Of a DNA stretch of 64,000 bases, positions 1 to 9,055 are shown piece after piece; positions within the stretch are counted from its first letter, which is position 1, and every line of letters begins with the position of its first letter. The notes beneath the pieces were generated by a model. The model ran no database searches. It worked only from the letters and a program-made list of their open reading frames with translations, and was not told the DNA's origin. The position numbers were made by a program, and so were the translations under genes. Location of the stretch: assembly GCA_907163375.1 (NCBI GenBank), contig CAJQUW010005746.1, positions 62,001 to 126,000 of the forward strand, in the 5' to 3' direction. The DNA is from Prostheceraeus crozeri (taxonomy: Eukaryota; Platyhelminthes; Polycladida; Euryleptidae).

Positions 1-193
1 ACGTATTTTGAAATTAGCTCTTTTAAGAAATCCGTGGTAAAAGCAAACAGGCACTTTCAAGCTAAAAACAATGTATTTCACAATACGTTACTCAGTTTCA
101 GAAGTATGAAAAGGCAAAACAACGTGTTGCAAAATACTTTTTATCACAAAGAAGAGGCATGATGCGATTGCGAGTGTTTACAATCTATTTTAG
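1..193. other. AT-rich sequence, nothing recognised
   Basis: No coding frame, RNA gene or repeat terminus could be supported here. It is probably the flank into which the hairpin unit at 194-527 inserted. Confidence 0.5.
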
Positions 194-527
194 GATATGA
201 ATAAGGAGATCGATAAGCGAGCTGCTATTTAATTTTCTTTAATACTTTCAATATTTCGTGGTTAAAACCACATCATTAGGAATACAAAGAATACAAAATG
301 ATTTATACTAGGCAGAAGATGTAAAATTTAAATGTTAGTAGAAAAAATCAGATGGCGGTAATCATTACATCCTTTTTTCTACTAACATTTAAATTTTACA
401 TCTTCTGCCTAGTATAAATCATTTTGTATTCTTTGTATTCCTGATGATGTGGTTTTAACCACGAAATATTGAAAGTATTAAAGAAAATTAAATAGCAGCT
501 TGGCTTATCAATTTCCTTATTCATATC
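194..527. repeat. Long hairpin: 154-bp inverted repeat with 25-nt spacer
   Basis: Arms 194-347 and 373-527 are near-perfect reverse complements around a 25-nt spacer. Each arm carries the core of a hammerhead-like fold. The right arm keeps the CTGATGA core (441-447), whereas the left arm read on the minus strand has CTAATGA (G5 to A). The unit lies just outside the target duplication of the Penelope-like element that follows, so it is either an older fold-back of a related element's terminal repeat or a separate insertion. Confidence 0.85.
434..477 (+). ncRNA. Candidate hammerhead ribozyme in right hairpin arm
   Basis: The order of elements is: CTGATGA core (441-447), one extra T, stem II GTGG/CCAC, GAAA (463-466), a self-complementary ATAT stem III, and a T at the cleavage position (470). 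Stem I is weak: three inner pairs, a mismatch, then wobble pairs. The extra T after A9 is also present in the minus-strand hammerhead near 20.1 kb. Hammerheads are an established feature of Penelope-like terminal repeats. Cleavage activity is an inference. Confidence 0.4.
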
Positions 528-544
528 ATTTATTTACCATCAGA

Positions 545-871
545 ATAGACATTTCAGAAAGAAGAAATTCATAGATCGATGTTATATTGATATATACACT
601 GGCCACGCTGCCTCTTTTAGTGCGAACGGCAGAAAGAATGAACATTCACGGATATAACATTCACCAAGTGGAATTGAACATCATTTACATCTACATCTAA
701 GACCTAACATTTACCCGAAGTCAAGAATGACAATAAAATAAATTAGCAGTGCAAAGTTCAATGAAGTGATAAGAATTAAAAATCGATACACATCAAGACT
801 TTACAATCAATTTACAGTTATAGACAAATTCCTTTTGAATACAAAGAGAAGGTTGCATAGAAGAAATGGCA
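545..871. repeat. Left arm of 327-bp inverted repeat of PLE A
   Basis: This is the reverse complement of 2325-2651 with essentially no mismatch seen. It therefore contains an antisense copy of the last ~25 codons of the element's own protein. The first ~36 residues of the open frame starting at 766 are translated from this antisense segment and are not genuine PLE protein. Confidence 0.9.
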
Positions 872-2403
872 GACAAGAACTTCTAACTTTGGTTAAAAAT
901 CTAATCGAACAGGGAGAACTACCTGGAAAAGTGGTGGATTTAATTCCTAAAGGTGTACAAATACCACGACTGTATGGCCTGCCGAAAAGCCATAAAGATG
1001 GTTGTCCGTTTCGTCCTATTCTTTCTATGGTCGGTACTGCATTCCACAAGCTTTCCAAATACGTGGATGATACGCTTTTGAAGCCAATTCTTCATCACTT
1101 CTCCCAATTTTCACTCAAAGATACGAAAGAATTTGTTGACAAAGTTAAGGATTTGGACATAAATGATGATGATATTCTTACATCGTTCGACGTATCTTCG
1201 TTATTTACGAACATTCCGGTGTCTGAAACTATTGATGCAATTTGTGATGTGTGGTTTAGAGTCGAACAACAGCCTCCGAAAATGGGAACAATTCCTTTGT
1301 GTGAAAGTAGTTTACGGAAATTGCTGCTAATGCTTTCTCAAAATGTACTTTTTTCTTTCAACAAGCGATTATATCAGCAGAAAGAAGGACTAGCCATGGG
1401 GAGTCCCCTTAGCGGCTCTTTTGCCACTGTTTTCATGGGCGTTCAGGAGAAAATTCTCTTTAATCGAATAGAGAAGCCGAAATCTTATGTTCGATATGTC
1501 GACGACATACACGTGGTTATGAAGTGTAGTCAGAAAGAAGAATTTGCTCACCAACTCAATACTTTGCACTCAAATCTCCGATTTAATGAAGAGAGTGGTG
1601 TAGCTTTTCTTGATGTGCACATCCACAGAGATCAAAACTGTCTGTCAACGTCAGTATATAGGAAACCAACTTTCACTGGTCTTTATATAAATTATGAAGC
1701 TCACTGTCCTAATAGTTACAAGGTAAATCTAGTGCGGAGCCTTTTCAACAGAGCTCGAATGATATGCTCTTCACAACATCTTCAAGATGAGATCAACCGT
1801 CTTACTTTCATTCTACAACAAAATGGGTATCCAGATTGGTTCATAAGGAAATTTTCAGCAGAGAGGAAGAAAGAGGTTATCCCAGATGTTCCAAAAAAGA
1901 AGATATATTTTAGCGTTCAGTACATAAACGAAAATGTGGTTCAAGAGGCAAAGAGAATAGTGAGCATGGTTGAAAGAGCATATAATCATGTCAAAGTGAT
2001 CCCTTGGTTTCGCACAACACGCTTGACCAGCAACAGCTTCAAGGACCGCATCCCTGATCCCCACCGTTCTATGGTATTATACAAATACGACTGTGCCTGC
2101 AGTGCAGGCTATGTGGGGAAAACAGAGAGGCCTTTGAAAGTCAGAGTGGCGGAACATGTTCCAAAATGGCTAATGGCAAGTAAGACACGCCCGCGTTCCT
2201 CAAAACCAGCGGCATCAGCTATTACGAGACATCATCAAGCTTGTTCTTTTGGTCCGAATATTAATGCATTTAAAGTGATTCGACAATTCAATGGACAACT
2301 GTCACTGCATATTGCTGAAGCTGTTGCCATTTCTTCTATGCAACCTTCTCTTTGTATTCAAAAGGAATTTGTCTATAACTGTAAATTGATTGTAAAGTCT
2401 TGA
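766..2403 (+). CDS. Penelope-like reverse transcriptase / GIY-YIG endonuclease (5'-truncated)
   Basis: The product would copy RNA primed at a nick made by its own endonuclease. Visible RT motifs, with residues counted from 766, are: the IPRLYGLPKSHK block (~66-77), SFDVSSLFTNIP (~140-151, first catalytic Asp), EGLAMGSPLSG (~207-217) and YVDD (244-247). The GIY-YIG region follows at ~438-464 (LYKY...AGYVGKT...R..EH), with the usual PLE C-terminus after it. The frame opens at GTG and has no ATG near the front. Residues 1-36 come from an antisense inverted repeat, and the normal N-terminal region before RT motif 1 is missing. It has no internal stop over 545 codons, so the copy is young, but it is probably not autonomous. 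Confidence 0.9.
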   Translation: MIRIKNRYTSRLYNQFTVIDKFLLNTKRRLHRRNGRQELLTLVKNLIEQGELPGKVVDLIPKGVQIPRLYGLPKSHKDGCPFRPILSMVGTAFHKLSKYVDDTLLKPILHHFSQFSLKDTKEFVDKVKDLDINDDDILTSFDVSSLFTNIPVSETIDAICDVWFRVEQQPPKMGTIPLCESSLRKLLLMLSQNVLFSFNKRLYQQKEGLAMGSPLSGSFATVFMGVQEKILFNRIEKPKSYVRYVDDIHVVMKCSQKEEFAHQLNTLHSNLRFNEESGVAFLDVHIHRDQNCLSTSVYRKPTFTGLYINYEAHCPNSYKVNLVRSLFNRARMICSSQHLQDEINRLTFILQQNGYPDWFIRKFSAERKKEVIPDVPKKKIYFSVQYINENVVQEAKRIVSMVERAYNHVKVIPWFRTTRLTSNSFKDRIPDPHRSMVLYKYDCACSAGYVGKTERPLKVRVAEHVPKWLMASKTRPRSSKPAASAITRHHQACSFGPNINAFKVIRQFNGQLSLHIAEAVAISSMQPSLCIQKEFVYNCKLIVKS

Positions 2404-2651
2404 TGTGTATCGATTTTTAATTCTTATCACTTCATTGAACTTTGCACTGCTAATTTATTTTATTGTCATTCTTGACTTCGGGTAAATGTTAGGTCTTAGA
2501 TGTAGATGTAAATGATGTTCAATTCCACTTGGTGAATGTTATATCCGTGAATGTTCATTCTTTCTGCCGTTCGCACTAAAAGAGGCAGCGTGGCCAGTGT
2601 ATATATCAATATAACATCGATCTATGAATTTCTTCTTTCTGAAATGTCTAT
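2325..2651. repeat. Right arm of 327-bp inverted repeat of PLE A
   Basis: It covers the C-terminal codons, the TGA at 2401-2403 and the 3' UTR of the element. It is the sense copy of the sequence found inverted at 545-871. The near identity of the arms points to a recent insertion or to gene conversion between them. Confidence 0.9.
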
Positions 2652-2687
2652 ACAAATTGGCGATTACAAAAAGAATACCATCAGAAT

Positions 2688-2982
2688 GCTGCTTAAGGAA
2701 AATTACAATTTATTAATCTATTTTAGATTTCTAATCGGTATTATTGTGAATGAAGGGTCAAAGATTGTAGGGTATTTTGAAATACGTTGTTTCATAGTTT
2801 CATTAGAAAAGATATTTCATCGGACCTCGATGAGATAGTTAATTCTATTGACGTGTAGCTTATAATTCCAAATTCTTTTATACTAAAAAAGCACTATTTG
2901 TTCTTGTTTAAAATAACTGACTGATCTCAGACGAAAATACACATACTGAATCACCCACATGACCATGTATTTTAAAACATTG
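2688..2982. other. Flank of PLE A, no gene seen
   Basis: AT-rich sequence after the right target duplication. The open frame across the junction (2551-2838) mixes element 3' UTR with flank and is not credible as a gene. Confidence 0.5.
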
Positions 2983-3210
2983 TCACCGAGCAGTTCTTGG
3001 ACGACCAGTGAACTTTTGGATGCTTCCAATTGTTCCTGCGTTCTCCAACTTGCCACGCATTCGGGAGATTCTGTCACGACATGGAGGTTCAGAGTAACAA
3101 GTGGCTTTCCATTGTCTCTGGACTTCAGAGATGTTCTTGTATTTAAAATACCACTTCAAAACTTGTTTCTTTTCTTCAAATGTAAGCCGAACGTGATGTT
3201 CACCTGACAT
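2983..3210 (-). pseudogene. Fragment of mariner-like transposase, DUF4817-type HTH
   Basis: A frame opening with ATG at 3210 encodes 75 residues beginning MSGEHH. It has the pattern LTFEEKKQVLKWYFKY...RISRMRGKLENAGTIGS followed by GRPRTAR, which is the helix-turn-helix plus linker found at the N-terminus of DUF4817-bearing mariner-like transposases. No catalytic DDE/D region follows and the frame shifts after the GRPR motif, so it is a 3'-truncated relic. It belongs to the same general family as the element at 15.8-17.4 kb but is not a close copy. Confidence 0.6.
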
Positions 3211-3744
3211 GACTCATGTTTATCGGAATTTGAAGGATTCAGACGACAATGAATGTTCATAAAATTCAATTTAAAACAGCTTTCAAGTGTGAGAAGATCG
3301 ACAATAGCGTTTGACATAAAATACTATACATAGACATCAAACAATGGCATCGCACTTTGAAATAATTGATGGTTTTTAAACTGCCTGCATAGATATTTTA
3401 AACTGCCTTCATAGTTCTGAGACACTTGTATAAAATGGATTTACCCATTCTTAGCTTTAAGAAAAATGCAGGCACGTCGGAAGTACGGTAGCAGTAAATT
3501 TTTATTGGGATCGTGGAGTATGTTGCTTGTTGCGCTTGAGATACATAACCTAACACATAACACATTATCAACTTTCCGAAGACAAACATCTAGATGAGGC
3601 TTCAGAGTCAATCTCATCTCCGTCGATTGAGAAAAAGACACACAAATCTCTTGCGAAAAATATAGATTGCCGGATCAAAAATTCAAGTAAATAGACAATA
3701 CAAAGTAAAGTCATTTATTGAATTATTCATCTTTACTTTGTATT
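3211..3744. other. Intergenic stretch with a small hairpin
   Basis: No coding evidence. There is a 10-bp inverted repeat, CAAAGTAAAG/CTTTACTTTG, at about 3700-3742. A short near-duplicate, TTTTAAACTGCCT, occurs twice around 3374-3410. Confidence 0.5.
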
Positions 3745-4733
3745 TTCTATCGTAGTAGACTTTCACTCATATCTTAATGGACTGAATAACAAAATTAAAT
3801 TCACTATTGAAATTGGAAAAGAAAAGTTGAACTTTTTGGATGTCTTGATTTATCGAAATGGTCAACAAATTGAAACAGATATTTATTCAAAACCTACCGA
3901 CAGTCACGCATATGTATCGTTTCATTCATGCTATCCAAGACACGTAATACGGAATGTGCCCTATGCTTTGACTAATCGAATCAACAGGATCGTCACAAGT
4001 CAGACTGTGAAGGAGGTCAGATTGAAGGAAATGAAAAATCCGTTGAAAGAGTTGGATTATCCCGACAATTAATCAATGACGCAATTCAAAAATCAAAATC
4101 CCCGAATACATCACCTCTAAAATGTAACGACGAATCAAAAATAATATCGCATATCCAAACATACAATCCAAATAATCCTAGTTTTTACAGGAATGTGATA
4201 ACTCCTTCGTTTTCCAGTTTGAAGCTCACTGATACATTCAGGGATTACAAGACAAGAATGTCATATCGTCAGCCTCCATCTCTTTTACGAATTCTATCAA
4301 ACAATAATCGTACAATACTGAAAGGTGTAACAAAATGCGGAGATTCACGTTGTCAATGTTGTAATTCTATTATAACAGGAACAACTTTCAACTATAAACG
4401 CAACAACGAAGTGAAAACTTTCTGGAATAAACACAACATGAACTGTAACTCAAAGGACTTGATCTACGTGCTTCAATGTAGAGGTTGCCACGCCCTATAT
4501 GTTGGCCAGACGGGTGACACATTGAGATCCAGGACTCGAGTTCACAGGCAACAAGTGAAGGACAGAAACTATAGGGTGCTATTTGTAAGCAAGCACATCT
4601 CTTCATGCTCACAGAGTGATCCTCCCTTCAGCATAATCCCAATATTAAAGCTGCCCCTAACTGTGATCGAGCTTATATGGAGAATAAAGAAAAATGGTGT
4701 ATTAGTGTTATAAGACCTTCACTTAATCGTGAT
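3745..4733 (+). pseudogene. Penelope-like element B, decayed RT tail plus GIY-YIG
   Basis: Translation begins inside the RT palm. The 3753-4072 part includes NFLDVLIYRNG and YSKPTDSHAYV, typical of the region after YxDD. A frameshift near 4040-4060 moves the reading frame to the connector and the GIY-YIG domain (4195-4713). The latter contains CGDSRCQCC and DLIYVLQCRGCHALYVGQTGDTLRSR. A second frameshift near 4655-4675 restores the expected C-terminus ending PSLNRDQ at about 4733. It is 5'-truncated with at least two frameshifts. It is a different PLE lineage from element A, having the Cys-rich insert before GIY-YIG. Confidence 0.85.
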
Positions 4734-4863
4734 CAATGATTTTCACCTACAATTGACGATGTCTGTGGTATTTTCAATTTTATTTTCATCCATGACATTT
4801 ATGTACTTCACTTACTATGTATGTGTAGCCTATGTTATAATTATTTGAATTCATTATAAGTAT

Positions 4864-4908
4864 AGCCCTTGAAAAGCTTGGAGGTGACCAAGTGAAACCG
4901 GTCGGGCG
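4864..4908 (+). ncRNA. Degenerate hammerhead-like fold at the PLE B 3' end
   Basis: Stem I GCCC/GGGC, stem II CTTGG/CCAAG, GAAA, self-complementary ACCGGT as stem III and a C at position 17 are all present. The core that should read CTGANGA is CTTGAAAA, so it is probably inactive. Its place just after the coding end matches the hammerheads of other Penelope-like elements. Confidence 0.5.
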
Positions 4909-4960
4909 CTGAAAGAAATCAAAGCTTTTTTCTTGATGACCTGTGGGATTTAATTTATTC

Positions 4961-4965
<5 letters not shown>

Positions 4966-5010
<45 letters not shown>

Positions 5011-5049
5011 TATATGTATAGATATATAATATCTATAGGGACCCTCACG

Positions 5050-5133
<84 letters not shown>
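4966..5133. repeat. (TA)n microsatellite in two tracts
   Basis: Two long TA tracts lie here, roughly 4966-5005 and 5051-5133, split by a short non-repeat block (TATAGGGACCCTCACGC). It follows the 3' end of PLE B, as a shorter TA tract follows PLE C. Confidence 0.95.
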
Positions 5134-5135
<2 letters not shown>

Positions 5136-5136
<1 letters not shown>

Positions 5137-5508
5137 AGGTAACTTGCCTCCATTTATACTTCATTTTAAACGTGAAAACTCGTTTTTCGGATCATTTCTT
5201 TTTGACAAAGCATAACTTAGAACGATGTTCAAGATTTGTGATGTGAAATCACTTTTTCAATTTCGTCCATTTGGCGGGAAATTCAGATTGTTTTTCAAAA
5301 TGGCGGAAGAAATTCTTCGTTTTAGTAAGTTGAACAAACTATTTAATTTTCAACTTTCATAATCTTTTCGTGTCCATGTTATTTGGCGTATTTTCTAACC
5401 TAACCCTATGCACAAGTCTGACATTCAAATTCGACTTACTTCAGTGGCAATGCTGCAATGCGTACTGGAATATATATATTTTTTGACAAGTAACCTGGTA
5501 ATTGATAA
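5136..5508. other. No gene recognised
   Basis: Unique-looking AT-rich sequence between the TA repeat and the SINE fold-back. No coding frame or repeat terminus was supported. Confidence 0.5.
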
Positions 5509-5533
5509 ATTTATCAAATCTCAGCAGATGTAA

Positions 5534-5580
5534 CCACCACGACACATGTTTCGGCCTTTTGGGCCTCATCAGTCGTGGGT
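5534..5580 (-). ncRNA. Hammerhead ribozyme, SINE left copy, cleavage base mutated
   Basis: Reading the minus strand from 5580: stem I 5' strand, CTGATGA, stem II GGCC/GGCC, GAAA, palindromic ACATGT, then G where an H (A, C or U) is required at the cleavage site, followed by TCGTGG, which can pair with CCACGA. All parts are intact except base 17, so self-cleavage is predicted to be lost. Confidence 0.75.
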
Positions 5581-5792
5581 AGGTTTGAACCAGCGACGTT
5601 GGAGCTAGAGGACGTGCAAGCATACCCTCTAACCACAAGGCCACCGGACCATCTGTTGAGAGCGTGAATTAGCCAGGAAGGCACCGCTTTAACGCAGGCA
5701 CGTGGAGGGCGGACTGCATTCTGCAATCACTTAATACCGCATCCGAGATTTCTTGCACGTCCTCTAGCTCCAACGTCGCTAGTTCAAACCTA

Positions 5793-5836
5793 CCCACGAC
5801 TGATGAGGCCCAAAAGGCCGAAACATGTCTCGTGGT
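5793..5836 (+). ncRNA. Hammerhead ribozyme, SINE right copy, full consensus
   Basis: The core CTGATGA (5800-5806), stem II GGCC-CAAAA-GGCC (5807-5819), GAAA (5820-5823), palindromic stem III ACATGT (5823-5828) and C17 (5829) are all present. Stem I pairs CCACGA with TCGTGG (5830-5835). Every invariant position of a minimal hammerhead is there, with predicted cleavage after 5829. The two-pair stem III suggests activity as a dimer, as in known short-stem-III hammerheads. Confidence 0.85.
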
Positions 5837-5892
5837 GGTTACATCTGTTGAGATTTGATAAATAAATAAATAAATATATATATATATATATA

Positions 5893-6246
5893 TGCCATCG
5901 CGTAATCCGCTCCTGTGAATGTTAGAATAAGTATCTCTTTCACATAAAAATACCTCAGCGATTCAGGCGCTGCAATGGAGAGGATGACATTATGATACAG
6001 CCTCCGTTATGAGATGGTGAAGTCAGTACAGAGACAGTGGTAAAGATGACGAAGGTGGTCTTGAGAATGATATATCAAGTAGGCCTAATTTGTACATGTA
6101 CCGACAAATATGAACATATCTATCGAATGCCCTGTAGTGACACTTGTTTATCAGCAAAATTGTGAGCCATCAGTTTGTTAGGCTCTTCTATTATCTTGCA
6201 TTATGCAAATCTTTTGCAAGGTATTGTCGGAAGCTAACGACATGTG
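5893..6246. other. No gene recognised
   Basis: Sequence between the SINE tail and the LINE 3' end. No coding or repeat signal was supported. Confidence 0.5.
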
Positions 6247-6385
6247 AGATAATAATAATAATAATAATAAAGACGTATATTTTCAGATATCACACACCCC
6301 AATACTGAGAATCGTGGGGCTAGTACAAAGTATGATTATACCAAGAAAAAGCAAACTTAACAAAGATAATGTGTCGAAGGAAAAT

Positions 6386-9055
6386 TCACAGACAGAAGTC
6401 AGAGTTATAAAGTCTCGTCATGCTTGAGATGAAACATCTGCTACGCTGTGCTGACTTTGATATTGGAAGACGAAGCTTTCCCGAGTAAGGTAATATGGAT
6501 GGAATCAGATGATATAATGGATGATCAATGTTCGCCATGATTTTCTGAAATAGCTTAAAACCAATAATTTTTCGCCTGTACTCGAGAGGAGTGAATTTGG
6601 CACATTCGCAATGATGAGCATTGCATATAATAAAGTGGGCTCGGTTTTGAATTTGCTCCAACTTATCGACCAACGTTCTCGGCAAGTCAACAAACAGAGG
6701 AGCTCCATATTCCAGTAGACCTCGTATACAGTTCTGATAAACAACAGTGAGTTCTGAAGGAGGAAGATAGTCACGCAATTGTCGGAGAATATACAACCTT
6801 GACGACGCTCTTTTGCAAATTTGCTGTATATGTAATTTCCATTTCATGTTACGATCTAAAAGGACACCCAGAATTCTCATATCCTCTTTCATTGGAATAT
6901 TGGCTACCGTAAACGGAGACGTAGATATAGATGCAACTCTCTGAACAATCATTTGTTGGCACTTCTCTTCTTTAACACTCATGCCGTTCTGATGAGTCCA
7001 TTTTATAATTTCATCATAGACTGAAGACAGGTTCGATGTTGAGTCCTTTTTTCGTATTACATCTGCAGCAATGATGTCATCGGCGTATTTCAGAAGTAAA
7101 GAGTCGTGAGAAGGCAAAAACAGATCCGCTATGAAGTAACCAAAAAGAATTGGACCAAATGATGATCCCTGCGGAATACCACTAGGAACGTCAGATGAAG
7201 AACTTGATATTCCTTTCCATTTCACTTTAAATTTTCGGTCTGTAATATAATTCTGAGTAAAAGTGATGGTAAAACCATTAAACTTATCATTTATCATTTT
7301 TGCAATCAAAAGGTCATGCGGTATTCGGTCAAAGCCTTTGAGAAGATCGATGGACATGATATGGCATGCGAGTACTTCGGGATCATCGAGGTGTGTTGTC
7401 AGATAATCTTCCAAGGCGATGAGAGCACAAACAGTGGAACTGCGTGGTCTGTAAGCAAACTGACTATTGTCAAATTTAGTGAGAAATTCATGTTTCATAC
7501 GCTTCAACAAACATTTTTCAAATAACCTGGCCGGCATTGGGAGCAAGGATATCGGTCTCAAAGAGTTTAAAGTTGGTGGAGTACTTTTTGGTAAAGGAGT
7601 CACATAGGCTGTTTTCCATTTCTTAGGTAAATCTGCATGTTGTAGGCAAGAATTGAAGATGATGGTGAGTGGCTCAGCAAGGTGAGTGGCAAACAAGGAC
7701 CAAACCTTAGATGGAATATCGTCTGAACCAGGGGATTTTTTCGGATTGACATGTTGTAATAAATCATTGAGTTCAGCCTCGTTTACTTGAAATGGAATAG
7801 TAAATGGATACGGACGAAATGTTGAGGAGGAAGCAGTCTGCGTAACAAAACTTGAATGTAGAGTTTTTCTAATGTCTTCAAGAATACATTCAACAGATTT
7901 GTCAGGATCACAGTTTGGTAACCAATTACTCATTGCATTCTGATCTCCTTTCACCCATTTGTATACATCCCATACCGATTTTCCTTCTGTCAACATACGA
8001 TTTCCCCAACCTTTTTTGGCTTCATAAATAGCAGTTTTCACTTTCTCCTTGTAATGATGGTACAGATGCCAATCTTTACTCCTGTATGCTTTATAACGTT
8101 TATTGATTAGGACCTTAACCACATTTGTCATCCACGGTGGGTCTTTTATTGACCGATTTACATAATCTATAGGCAACATGTTAAGACTGGCTTCGAGATA
8201 AAAATAAAAAAGATGACACATTTGATCAAGATCACAATTAAGGAGATTACAACTCCAATCAACGGAAGAAAGATATTTCAAAGCAGGTAACAAGTTCGAT
8301 TCACGGAAGTCATAGACTTTAACAAAATAATCATCAGAGACCAAGGTACATTTAGATTTCAGTAAGACAATGTTGTGGTCACTAGTACTCAAAGGAGGAA
8401 GAATAATGCATGACAAATAAAACTGTACATGTTCTTCAGGAATCAATATCAAGTCTAAGATAGCATCTTTGCGTGTTGGTTGTTGTACAAGATTTCGCAG
8501 ACAAAAACTTGATAGAAAAATGTCTGTTTTAAAATGATTAAAGTCTCCAAGAAGGACAACTTTGCATAGCGGAAAACTTTTTAAATGACAATCAACTGAA
8601 TTGATGATATGATTACAGACAGAATTAAACTGATTTAAGTTCAAAGAACTGCCGTGGGGAAAGTATAAATTGACAATGATGGCATGAAACTCTTTGTATT
8701 TAACACGAACAATCAGCATCTCAAATTCATCAGATTTAACAAAATATTCAAGAGTCTCTGATCTGAAAAAATTGCTTACGATACAACACAAACCACCTCC
8801 TTTCTTGGAGGTATCTCGATCAGCACGATGGGTCGTATAACCAGGAAAAGATACGAAATTTAAACCAAATGAATCGTCAAGCCATGTTTCTGTCAGACAT
8901 ACAATGTTAGGACGGTAATCACATAAAAAGAGCGAAAATTCGTCAACTTTATTAACAATAGACCTACAATTAATGGTACAATAGGAAGGAAGAAAAAAAT
9001 ATTTCTCAACTTCAACGTTAGCATTCTTAGGAGATTTAAGAAATTTGTAATTCAG
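6386..9055 (-). CDS. LINE 1 ORF2: AP endonuclease plus reverse transcriptase
   Basis: It nicks the target DNA and reverse-transcribes the LINE RNA at the nick. The open frame runs 889 codons from just after the ORF1 TGA. The endonuclease covers roughly residues 28-235 (NCRSIVNK, LTETWL, LLGDFNHF, TRKDAILDLIL, LSTSDHN). The RT follows, with SPGSDDIPSKV (~441), AYRPRSSTVCAL, SIDLLKGFD, GIPQGSSFGPILF and KYADD (~656-660), then thumb motifs (ILGVLLDRNMKW, LLEYGAPLF). There is no ATG before or within the start of the endonuclease; the first in-frame Met is ~112 codons in. So the protein must start at a non-AUG codon or arise from ORF1 by TGA readthrough. No frameshift was seen, so the copy may be recently active. 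Confidence 0.9.
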   Translation of the reverse strand: MNYKFLKSPKNANVEVEKYFFLPSYCTINCRSIVNKVDEFSLFLCDYRPNIVCLTETWLDDSFGLNFVSFPGYTTHRADRDTSKKGGGLCCIVSNFFRSETLEYFVKSDEFEMLIVRVKYKEFHAIIVNLYFPHGSSLNLNQFNSVCNHIINSVDCHLKSFPLCKVVLLGDFNHFKTDIFLSSFCLRNLVQQPTRKDAILDLILIPEEHVQFYLSCIILPPLSTSDHNIVLLKSKCTLVSDDYFVKVYDFRESNLLPALKYLSSVDWSCNLLNCDLDQMCHLFYFYLEASLNMLPIDYVNRSIKDPPWMTNVVKVLINKRYKAYRSKDWHLYHHYKEKVKTAIYEAKKGWGNRMLTEGKSVWDVYKWVKGDQNAMSNWLPNCDPDKSVECILEDIRKTLHSSFVTQTASSSTFRPYPFTIPFQVNEAELNDLLQHVNPKKSPGSDDIPSKVWSLFATHLAEPLTIIFNSCLQHADLPKKWKTAYVTPLPKSTPPTLNSLRPISLLPMPARLFEKCLLKRMKHEFLTKFDNSQFAYRPRSSTVCALIALEDYLTTHLDDPEVLACHIMSIDLLKGFDRIPHDLLIAKMINDKFNGFTITFTQNYITDRKFKVKWKGISSSSSDVPSGIPQGSSFGPILFGYFIADLFLPSHDSLLLKYADDIIAADVIRKKDSTSNLSSVYDEIIKWTHQNGMSVKEEKCQQMIVQRVASISTSPFTVANIPMKEDMRILGVLLDRNMKWKLHIQQICKRASSRLYILRQLRDYLPPSELTVVYQNCIRGLLEYGAPLFVDLPRTLVDKLEQIQNRAHFIICNAHHCECAKFTPLEYRRKIIGFKLFQKIMANIDHPLYHLIPSILPYSGKLRLPISKSAQRSRCFISSMTRLYNSDFCL

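Larger units (their letters stand above)
547..2675 (+). mobile_element. Penelope-like element A with inverted terminal repeats and 12-bp TSD
   Basis: A 12-bp direct repeat, TACCATCAGAAT, sits at 535-546 and 2676-2687 and abuts the left inverted repeat, as a target-site duplication would. Inside are inverted arms 545-871 and 2325-2651 and an ORF with reverse transcriptase and GIY-YIG domains. The right arm is the normal 3' end (last codons plus 3' UTR). The left arm is an inverted copy of that same end, fused to a 5'-truncated body. Inverted terminal repeats and 5' truncation are known for Penelope-like retroelements. About 24 bp lie between the right arm and the right TSD. Confidence 0.85.
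5509..5862. mobile_element. Fold-back pair of tRNA-derived SINEs carrying hammerheads
   Basis: Arms 5509-5620 and 5752-5862 are inverted copies separated by ~131 bp. The minus-strand copy (about 5655 down to 5505) has a tRNA-like A box (rc 5627-5643, TGGCCTTGTGGTTAGAG), a B box (rc 5582-5591, GGTTCAAACC), then directly a hammerhead and an A/T tail. The plus-strand copy lacks the A-box part, keeps the B-box region (5780-5790) and the hammerhead, and ends in (AAAT)n(TA)n, a usual SINE tail. Confidence 0.75.

Noticed and set aside
4950-5153. Tyr/Ile repeat protein frame
   Set aside because: It is simply the translation of the (TA)n microsatellite.
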